A stretch of DNA of 64,000 nucleotides from Gymnodinialimonas ulvae (GTDB taxonomy: Bacteria; Pseudomonadota; Alphaproteobacteria; Rhodobacterales; Rhodobacteraceae), in the NCBI RefSeq assembly GCF_037543845.1, contig NZ_JBBIFX010000003.1:248001-312000 (forward strand). Reading direction: 5' to 3'. The notes beneath the pieces were generated by a model that saw only the letters and a program-made list of their open reading frames with translations, ran no database searches and was not told the origin of the DNA. Positions 58,099 to 64,000 of this stretch are shown one piece after another. Position numbers and translations under genes: made by a program. The stretch's first letter is position 1; the number at the start of each line of letters is the position of its first letter.

Positions 58099-58140
58099 GA
58101 TGGCCTCCTTGAAGAGTTGCGAGCCTAGGGCTCGTTTGGT

Positions 58141-58163
58141 GGGGCGGGCGGCGCAACCGCCCC
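58141..58163 (-). other. Stem-loop between fusA and tuf
   Basis: GGGGCGG (58141-58147) pairs with CCGCCCC (58157-58163) across a 9-nt loop, 4 bp after the fusA stop. No T run. It could separate the strongly expressed tuf mRNA from fusA by processing. Confidence 0.4.
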
Positions 58164-58167
58164 GCCG

Positions 58168-60288
58168 TTATGCGTATTTCGCCTGGATCTCGTCCGAGAT
58201 GTTGTTCGGAACCGGCTCATAATGGTCGAACTGCATCGTGAACTGCGCGCGGCCCGAAGACATGGACCGCAGCGTGTTGATGTAGCCGAACATATTGGCC
58301 AGCGGCACGAAGGCGTCGATCGCGATGGCGTTGCCGCGCGTGTCCTGGCCCTGCACCTGACCGCGACGCGAGGTGAGGTCGCCGATGATGCCACCGGTGT
58401 ATTCCTCGGGCGTCACGACCTCGACCTTCATGATCGGCTCCAGCAACTTGGCGCCAGCCTTCTTCATGCCTTCACGCATGCCCATACGGGCCGCGATTTC
58501 AAAGGCCAGAACGCTGGAGTCCACGTCGTGGAACTTACCGTCGACAAGGGCCACCTTGAAATCGATCACGGGGAAGCCGGCCAGCGGACCGCTATCCATG
58601 ACCGAATTGATGCCCTTTTCCACGCCGGGGATGTATTCCTTCGGCACGGAACCACCGACGATGCGGCTCTCAAAGGAATACCCTTCGCCCGGCTCGGTCG
58701 GCGTGATCTCAAGCTTGACCTCGGCGTATTGACCAGATCCACCCGACTGCTTCTTGTGGGTGTAGGTGTGCTCGACCGCGTGAGAAATCGTCTCACGGTA
58801 AGCCACCTGCGGAGCACCGATGTTGGCTTCGACCTTGAACTCGCGCTTGAGGCGATCGACGAGGATGTCGAGGTGAAGTTCGCCCATGCCCTTCATGATG
58901 GTCTGACCGGACTCCATGTCGGTCTCCACCCGGAAGGACGGGTCTTCTGCGGCCAGACGGGCCAGACCCTGGGACATCTTCTCCTGGTCGCCCTTGGTCT
59001 TGGGCTCGACCGCGATCTCGATCACCGGATCGGGGAAGGTCATCGTTTCCAGAACCACCGGATCGCTCTTGTCGCACAGCGTATCCCCGGTTGTGGTGTT
59101 CTTCAGACCACCCAGTGCGATGATGTCGCCCGCAAAGGCTTCTTCGATCTCTTCGCGGTTGTTGGAATGCATCATCATCATCCGGCCGACACGCTCGTTG
59201 TTCTCCTTGGTGGAGTTGAGCATGCTGTCACCCTTCGACAGGGTGCCGGAATAGATGCGCACGAAGGTCAGCGACCCCACGAACGGGTCGTTCATGATTT
59301 TGAACGCCAGGCCCGAGAAGGCCATATTGTCGTCGGCACGGCGCGGGATGTCGCGGGTTTCCGTTTCATCACCGGGCTTGAAGCCCATGTAATCCACAAC
59401 GTCGAGCGGGCTCGGCAGATAGTCGATCACAGCGTTCAGAAGCGGCTGAACACCCTTGTTCTTGAACGCGGACCCACCCAGAACAGGCACAAAGGCCATC
59501 GCGAGCGTCCCCTTGCGCAGCAATGCACGCAGGGTCGGCACGTCGGGCTCGGTGCCTTCCATCAGGTAGGCTTCCATCGCGTCGTCGTCTTGTTCGACGG
59601 CGGCTTCGATCATCTTGCCACGCCACTCGGTGGCCATGTCCTGAAGCTCGGCGCGGATCGGGGCCTTGACCCAGGATGCACCAAGATCTTCGCCCTGCCA
59701 CAGCCATTCTTCCATGGTCACGAGATCGACCAGGCCTTCCAGCTCGGTCTCGGCCCCGATCGGAATGCCGACGGGAACGGCGCGCGCACCGGTGCGGTCT
59801 TCGATCATCTCAACGCAGTTGAAGAAATCGGCGCCGATCTTGTCCATCTTGTTGACGAACACCATGCGCGGAACCTTGTAGCGGTCGGCCTGACGCCACA
59901 CCGTTTCGGTCTGCGGCTCCACACCCGCGTTGGCGTCAAGAACGCAAACGGCGCCGTCAAGAACGGCCAGCGAACGCTCGACTTCGATGGTGAAGTCCAC
60001 GTGGCCGGGCGTGTCGATGATGTTCAGGCGGTGCTTTTCGGAATCTGCGGATTGACCGTCTTCGGTGCGTTCCCAGAAGGTGGTCGTCGCAGCCGAGGTG
60101 ATGGTGATCCCGCGTTCCTGCTCCTGCTCCATCCAATCCATGGTGGCCGCACCATCGTGCACCTCACCAATGTTGTGGGATTTGCCGGTGTAATACAGAA
60201 TCCGCTCCGAACAGGTGGTCTTGCCCGCATCAATGTGGGCCATGATCCCGAAGTTCCGGTAACGGTCGAGGGGATAGTCGCGTGCCAT
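58168..60288 (-). CDS. fusA: Elongation factor G
   Basis: A 706-residue EF-G. G1 is AHIDAGKTT (17-25), G3 is DTPGHVDFTIEVERSL and G4 is NKMD. Domain IV/V stretches include SGGSGQYAEVKLEITP and GGIIGDLTSRRGQVQGQD. It moves tRNAs and mRNA during translocation. The ATG at 60288 gives the universal MARDYPLDRYRNFGIMAHID start. Confidence 0.98.
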   Translation of the reverse strand: MARDYPLDRYRNFGIMAHIDAGKTTCSERILYYTGKSHNIGEVHDGAATMDWMEQEQERGITITSAATTTFWERTEDGQSADSEKHRLNIIDTPGHVDFTIEVERSLAVLDGAVCVLDANAGVEPQTETVWRQADRYKVPRMVFVNKMDKIGADFFNCVEMIEDRTGARAVPVGIPIGAETELEGLVDLVTMEEWLWQGEDLGASWVKAPIRAELQDMATEWRGKMIEAAVEQDDDAMEAYLMEGTEPDVPTLRALLRKGTLAMAFVPVLGGSAFKNKGVQPLLNAVIDYLPSPLDVVDYMGFKPGDETETRDIPRRADDNMAFSGLAFKIMNDPFVGSLTFVRIYSGTLSKGDSMLNSTKENNERVGRMMMMHSNNREEIEEAFAGDIIALGGLKNTTTGDTLCDKSDPVVLETMTFPDPVIEIAVEPKTKGDQEKMSQGLARLAAEDPSFRVETDMESGQTIMKGMGELHLDILVDRLKREFKVEANIGAPQVAYRETISHAVEHTYTHKKQSGGSGQYAEVKLEITPTEPGEGYSFESRIVGGSVPKEYIPGVEKGINSVMDSGPLAGFPVIDFKVALVDGKFHDVDSSVLAFEIAARMGMREGMKKAGAKLLEPIMKVEVVTPEEYTGGIIGDLTSRRGQVQGQDTRGNAIAIDAFVPLANMFGYINTLRSMSSGRAQFTMQFDHYEPVPNNISDEIQAKYA

Positions 60289-60322
60289 GGGAATGTCCTC
60301 AGGCTTGAGATTGCAAACGGAA

Positions 60323-60345
60323 GACGGCCCCCGGGCGGGGCCGTC
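60323..60345 (-). other. Stem-loop between rpsG and fusA
   Basis: GACGGCCCC (60323-60331) pairs perfectly with GGGGCCGTC (60337-60345) over a 5-nt loop, 7 bp after the rpsG stop. No T run follows, so it is more likely a processing or translational element than a terminator. Confidence 0.5.
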
Positions 60346-60351
60346 GAAGCC

Positions 60352-60822
60352 TTACCAGCGGTAGTGGCTGAACGCGCGGTTGGCGTCGGCCATCTTGTGC
60401 GTGTCTTCGCGCTTTTTCACGGCGGAGCCACGCATGTTGACGGCGTCGATAAGCTCGCCGGCCAAACGCTCTTCCATCGTGTTTTCGTTGCGCGCGCGGC
60501 TGGCATTGATCAACCAGCGGATCGCCAGCGCTTCACGACGCTCGGGGCGCACGTCGACGGGCACCTGATAGGTGGCACCACCCACGCGGCGCGAGCGCAC
60601 TTCGACAGCAGGCTTCACGTTTTCCAGCGCTTCGTGGAAGACTTCCACAGGCGCCCGCTTGAGCTTGCCTTCGACGCGATCGAACGCGTTGTAGACGATC
60701 TTTTCTGCAACCGACTTCTTACCGTCGATCATCAGATTGTTCATGAATTTGGTCAAGACGGTGTCACCGAACTTGGCGTCGGGCAGCACCTGGCGCTTTT
60801 CAGCGGCGTGACGGCGGGACAT
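60352..60822 (-). CDS. rpsG: 30S ribosomal protein S7
   Basis: A 156-residue S7: SRRHAAEKRQVLPDAKFGDTVLTKFMNNLMIDGKKSVAEKIVYNAFD and RRVGGATYQVPVDVRPERREALAIRWLI, ending FSHYRW. It organises the 30S head and, in E. coli, represses the str operon. Gap to rpsL is 12 bp. Confidence 0.97.
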   Translation of the reverse strand: MSRRHAAEKRQVLPDAKFGDTVLTKFMNNLMIDGKKSVAEKIVYNAFDRVEGKLKRAPVEVFHEALENVKPAVEVRSRRVGGATYQVPVDVRPERREALAIRWLINASRARNENTMEERLAGELIDAVNMRGSAVKKREDTHKMADANRAFSHYRW

Positions 60823-60834
60823 GGCGGTATCCTC

Positions 60835-61206
60835 TTACTTGGGGCGCTTGGCGCCGTATTTCGAACGACGCTGGCGACGATCCTTGACGCCCTGCGTATC
60901 GAGCACACCGCGCAGGATGTGATAGCGCACACCGGGAAGGTCTTTCACACGACCGCCACGGATCAGGACCACGGAGTGCTCCTGAAGGTTGTGGCTTTCA
61001 CCGGGGATGTAGCTGATCACCTCGTAGCCGTTGGTCAGGCGCACCTTCGCAACTTTCCGCATGGCGGAGTTCGGCTTCTTCGGCGTCGTGGTGTACACAC
61101 GGGTGCACACACCACGCTTCTGCGGGCAGCTCTCGAGGTGCAGCGACTTCGAGCGTTTCACTTTGGGCTGCCGCGGCTTGCGGATCAGCTGTTGAATAGT
61201 TGGCAT
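60835..61206 (-). CDS. rpsL: 30S ribosomal protein S12
   Basis: A 123-residue S12: PTIQQLIRKPRQPKVKRSKSLHLESCPQKRGVCTRVYTTTPKKPNSAMRKVAKVRL. Lysines at 43 and 88 (TPKKPNS and GGRVKDLPG), where streptomycin resistance mutations arise, are wild type. The ATG at 61206 is the universal start. It opens the str operon, with a promoter 224 bp upstream and a long leader. Confidence 0.97.
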   Translation of the reverse strand: MPTIQQLIRKPRQPKVKRSKSLHLESCPQKRGVCTRVYTTTPKKPNSAMRKVAKVRLTNGYEVISYIPGESHNLQEHSVVLIRGGRVKDLPGVRYHILRGVLDTQGVKDRRQRRSKYGAKRPK

Positions 61207-61429
61207 TCGGGGTCCCCGTCTTGCTCTCTCATCATGTCGGCGGTGCCCCCGTGCGTGCGGCCAGACCACACAGAAAACACCAAAACCGCATGCATCCCTT
61301 CCCTACCTGGAGGACGCTGCGGTGGAAGTTCCAGAGGATCGGGGCGGCAAAATTGCCCGGATCGTGGCCACTCAGATCTGTATTTCGGCCACGCTGGATG
61401 CGGATGCGCACCCGGGCCAAGTGGCGCGG

Positions 61430-61458
61430 GGTATAGGGGGTTGCCGGAAGGGTGTCAA
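61430..61458 (-). promoter_or_regulatory. Promoter of rpsL-rpsG-fusA-tuf
   Basis: Minus-strand TTGACA (61453-61458), exactly 17 bp, then TATACC (61430-61435), a near-consensus promoter. It starts 10 bp after the stop of the glycosyltransferase-like gene. The predicted leader is about 215 nt, long for a ribosomal operon, and I found no gene in it. Confidence 0.82.
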
Positions 61459-61468
61459 CAGCACCTGA

Positions 61469-62299
61469 TCAGGCGTCGGGCAACGCGCTCCACTTGGCCT
61501 GAAACGCGGGCAAATCAACGCAAAACCGGCGCTGCAGGAGCGAGACGATTTCATCCTCCGGCACGCTTGTGGGCAAGGCCGCACCAAACGGTGTGCGCGC
61601 GTCGTTATGACCGTGGTCGCCGCGGATGAACATCAGCTGTTCGGTGAGGTTCACAAACGGCACCCGCGCCCAGATCTTGTGATGCGGGAAGTCCATGATG
61701 ATCTTCTCGTCATCGGGCCGCAGAAAAAGCGCAAGCCCCGCAGACCAGCAATGGGTGTTGAGCACATGCGGCGTGATCCCACCGCCGGGCACCGCCTCCA
61801 ACACCAGCCCCTTGCCGTGATCAAGCGCCACACGACCGGCGACATTTGCAATCCGGCGAAGACGCGGCCAGGACCGGCGCAGCTGCTGCACGTAATCCAC
61901 GGCCACCGCGTCATCGTCATCCAATCGAAACTCGGCCACCACGTCCCGCATTGCGTCGCGACCGCGCCACAGCACATCGCGGCAGATCGCCCGGTGATCG
62001 CCCGGTGCCCGCCAATGGGCATTGATCTGCGGGATGTCTCGGATCGCATCCTCCACCCGGCCGCGCCACGGCTCGGGCAAATCCTCCCCCAACAGAAGGT
62101 GCATGGAAAAGTCAGCGTCGGTCTGCGCCCGGATCGACGGCATGAAGATATGCTCGAACCAGAGCGTCCGGGTGTCGAGCCGTCTGGGCGCATAAAGCGC
62201 CGCGCGCCGGTCCTCCAAGCTCTCGTGGTACTTCTTGAAGCCCCCTGTGCAGGGGAACGAAAACCGGCACAAGCCCTGCACCTGAACCGCTTCAGCCAC
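61469..62299 (-). CDS. Putative rhamnosyltransferase-like protein, copy 1
   Basis: A 276-residue protein of the putative rhamnosyl transferase family (Rhamno_transf-like). The likely nucleotide-sugar/metal site is EFRLDDDDAVAVDYVQQL; the N-terminal block YESLEDRRAALYAPRRLD-type and WFEHIFMPSIRAQTDADF are shared with the gene at 63155-64000. The late motif FIRGDHGHNDAR is also shared. Probably cytoplasmic or peripheral. Acceptor and donor are unknown. It overlaps the EamA gene start region by 8 bp. Confidence 0.75.
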   Translation of the reverse strand: MAEAVQVQGLCRFSFPCTGGFKKYHESLEDRRAALYAPRRLDTRTLWFEHIFMPSIRAQTDADFSMHLLLGEDLPEPWRGRVEDAIRDIPQINAHWRAPGDHRAICRDVLWRGRDAMRDVVAEFRLDDDDAVAVDYVQQLRRSWPRLRRIANVAGRVALDHGKGLVLEAVPGGGITPHVLNTHCWSAGLALFLRPDDEKIIMDFPHHKIWARVPFVNLTEQLMFIRGDHGHNDARTPFGAALPTSVPEDEIVSLLQRRFCVDLPAFQAKWSALPDA

Positions 62300-63158
62300 G
62301 CGCCACCCTCCGCTCGCGGATCAAGGTGAAGACCCCGGTGGCAACCACGATGGCCGATCCGGTCAGCGCCAGCGCATTGGGAAACTCCGAGAACACGACC
62401 ACGCCAAGGATCAACGCCACGACCAGCGCCGTGTAGCGAAACGGCGAGGTCACGGACACATCGCCCACCCGCATCACGAAGATCGACAGGACATAGCCCC
62501 CGATGATCGTGATTGCACATGCCAGAAGGTAGGCGACCTCCGCCGCCCCCATCGGCGCCCATTCGATCGTCGTCGACATGACCCCACCAAAGGCCCCGAC
62601 GCCCGCCGCCGTAATCACTGCCACTGACATCAATGGTACATCGTTGCTGAAGGCGCGCGTGGTCAGGTCGCGACCGGCCACCAGAACCACCGCAATCAAC
62701 GCCAGAAGCGAATAGGAATTGAACCCCGCCATCCCCGGCTGCACGATCAACAACACGCCGAACGCCCCGATCAGGATGGCGGTCCACCGCCGCCAGCCCA
62801 CGGGCTCCCGAAACAGGATCGCCGCGCCGAATGTCACCACCAGGGGCAAGGCCGCAAGGATCGCGGCGGCATTGGCGATCTGCATGTTCACAAGCGCAGT
62901 CAGAAACGTCACCACCGTCAACATTTCGAACCCCGTGCGCAGGGCAACCTTCCAGCGGTCTCCCTTCGGGATGCGAAACGTCAACTTGCCGAACACCGCC
63001 ACGGTCACGGTCAGAAACAGCGTCGTCAGGATCCCGCGCAGGAAGACGATTTGAAACAGCGGCACCGTCTCGGCCAGCAGCTTCACAAAGACATCGTTCA
63101 ATGTGAACGCCGTCATCGATCCCATCATCAACAGCGCGCCTTTGAGGTTTGGCGTCAT
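62292..63158 (-). CDS. EamA/DMT-family transporter
   Basis: A 288-residue permease with ten hydrophobic helices in two EamA repeats, e.g. KGALLMMGSMTAFTLNDVFVKLLAE, FQIVFLRGILTTLFLTVTVAVFG and FRYTALVVALILGVVVFSEFPNALALTGSAIVVATGVFTLIRE. Such proteins export metabolites or amino acids; the substrate is unknown. The ATG overlaps the stop of the upstream transferase gene by four bases, so it is coupled to both transferase-like genes. Confidence 0.85.
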   Translation of the reverse strand: MTPNLKGALLMMGSMTAFTLNDVFVKLLAETVPLFQIVFLRGILTTLFLTVTVAVFGKLTFRIPKGDRWKVALRTGFEMLTVVTFLTALVNMQIANAAAILAALPLVVTFGAAILFREPVGWRRWTAILIGAFGVLLIVQPGMAGFNSYSLLALIAVVLVAGRDLTTRAFSNDVPLMSVAVITAAGVGAFGGVMSTTIEWAPMGAAEVAYLLACAITIIGGYVLSIFVMRVGDVSVTSPFRYTALVVALILGVVVFSEFPNALALTGSAIVVATGVFTLIRERRVARG

Positions 63159-64000
63159 GGCTTGCCGCCACCCCGCGCGATGTCAGCCCGCGCCTCATCC
63201 GCCAATTTTTGCGCCATGCCCGAGCCGTCTTCCTGCAACTTCTCCATGATCGGCAAAAGCCGCTTGGGCGCCAGGCCAAAGCGTTCCCGGAACAACTTGC
63301 GCGCCTGCCAATCCGGCAATTGCCGCGCGCCGGGCGGGATCGAGCGTCCGCTGTCGTTGTGACCATGCAGCGTGCGCACGAACATATATTCGTTCGGATC
63401 AATCCAGCAGCGCGCGTTGCACGCCAGCTTGCGGTGGTTCCAGCGGAAGATGTTATGCGTGCTGTCGGGCGTGTGGATCATCGCGGACGCAAGCCCAAGC
63501 GGCTGCGGTTCGGAATAATCCCAAAACGGGTCGTCCTTGCGCGTCATGTCCCAATAGATCCCGCGATGGAAACACACCGCCGCGGGCGTGTCGGCGGTGG
63601 CCCAGTTCATCGCGATCAATGCATCGGCGACCGCGCGCGTACGCTCGATGTAATCGCAGGCGACGGCGTCGTCGTCATCAATGCGAAAGCCGGTGATGAA
63701 ATCGGTTTCCTCGTCAAGGCCGCGCCGAAACGCCCGCCGGGTGGAATTGACCGGCCCCGCCGCCTCAAGCGTGCAGACCCGCAAATACGGGTGTGTTTCC
63801 GTCAGGCGCTTGAGCCGCTTGCGAAAATGGAACGGCATCGTGTCCCCGATCAGGGCGACTAGAACGAAATCGGGGTCGGTCTGCGCATCGAGCGACGGCA
63901 GGCAGATGTTCTCGAAATACGCGAAGCGGCGCTGCATTCGCGCAGGCGCGTAAAGCGCCTTCGCCGCCGCCTCCGGGCCGCCATCAAGCGAACGGAAACC
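63155..64000 (-). CDS. Putative rhamnosyltransferase-like protein, copy 2 (5' end outside)
   Basis: At least 281 residues, open to the window edge, so the start lies beyond 64000. The frame reads GGPEAAAKALYAPARMQRRFAYFENICLPSLDAQTDPDF, which matches the other family member in this window. The DxD-type motif is GFRIDDDDAVACDYIERT, and FVRTLHGHNDSGR corresponds to the late motif of copy 1. An internal ATG at 63937 is probably not the start because the homology extends upstream. Function is likely sugar transfer; unproven. Confidence 0.75.
   Translation of the reverse strand, partial: GFRSLDGGPEAAAKALYAPARMQRRFAYFENICLPSLDAQTDPDFVLVALIGDTMPFHFRKRLKRLTETHPYLRVCTLEAAGPVNSTRRAFRRGLDEETDFITGFRIDDDDAVACDYIERTRAVADALIAMNWATADTPAAVCFHRGIYWDMTRKDDPFWDYSEPQPLGLASAMIHTPDSTHNIFRWNHRKLACNARCWIDPNEYMFVRTLHGHNDSGRSIPPGARQLPDWQARKLFRERFGLAPKRLLPIMEKLQEDGSGMAQKLADEARADIARGGGKP

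Noticed and set aside
58222..61629. A 1135-codon plus-strand open frame opposite fusA, rpsG and rpsL
   Set aside because: It lies entirely antisense to three essential, unmistakable genes and has no recognisable domains or ribosome-binding site; its length comes from codon bias on the other strand.

Overview
The window is a G+C-rich stretch of alphaproteobacterial chromosome, most likely from the Rhodobacterales (Roseobacter/Rhodobacteraceae group). Reasons: a phenylacetyl-CoA epoxidase operon with a PcaF-type thiolase nearby, a four-gene bzt/aap amino-acid ABC transporter, an ATP12-type F1 assembly chaperone, a LuxI/LuxR pair, a type-specific L3 (RplC) tail, and dense ATGA/GTGA gene overlaps. 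I saw no prophage, insertion sequence, CRISPR array or replication origin.

Layout. 1-3.4 kb: 3' part of paaA, a DUF3291 gene, then paaBCDE. 3.4-10.1 kb: a small exported protein, a LysR regulator, a 3-oxoadipyl-CoA thiolase, tRNA-Arg(ACG), and a leftward unit of TVP38-type membrane protein, flavin disulfide reductase and histidine kinase. 10.2-21.3 kb: DUF523, then the rpmH-rnpA-yidD...yidC-MOSC-engB-argB region, interrupted between yidD and yidC by a hydrolase, a DUF3833 lipoprotein, TtcA and a degenerate GGDEF-EAL protein. 21.3-30.5 kb: bzt/aap transporter (leftward), then ATP12, HAD phosphatase, RluC-type pseudouridine synthase and CrcB in one overlapping unit, then rarA. 30.6-32.2 kb: luxI and luxR with an 18-bp perfect palindrome in front of luxR, and a possible 58-residue divergent gene. 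32.2-61.5 kb: the translation supercluster, all leftward: rpsL-rpsG-fusA-tuf, then S10, spc and alpha genes. 61.5-64 kb: two rhamnosyltransferase-like genes flanking an EamA transporter.

The most notable structure is the ribosomal supercluster. It is cut into separate transcription units, and guest genes sit in the cuts: a 5'-nucleotidase between tuf and rpsJ; a SLC13-type transporter plus a Phd/PIN toxin-antitoxin pair between rplW and rplB; eight genes between rplP and rpmC; and a STAS-like gene between rpmD and rplO. At each cut the outgoing ribosomal unit ends in an intrinsic-terminator-like hairpin and the next one restarts from a near-identical promoter: TTGNC(N), exactly 17 bp, then usually TATACG/TATACC. 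Some restarts carry leader hairpins that could be regulatory. Other points for follow-up are the candidate lux operator, a 14-bp palindrome present twice at gene ends, a repeated intergenic inverted-repeat element, and the catalytically degenerate GGDEF-EAL protein. All functions are read from the sequence and from known families; nothing was tested by database search.
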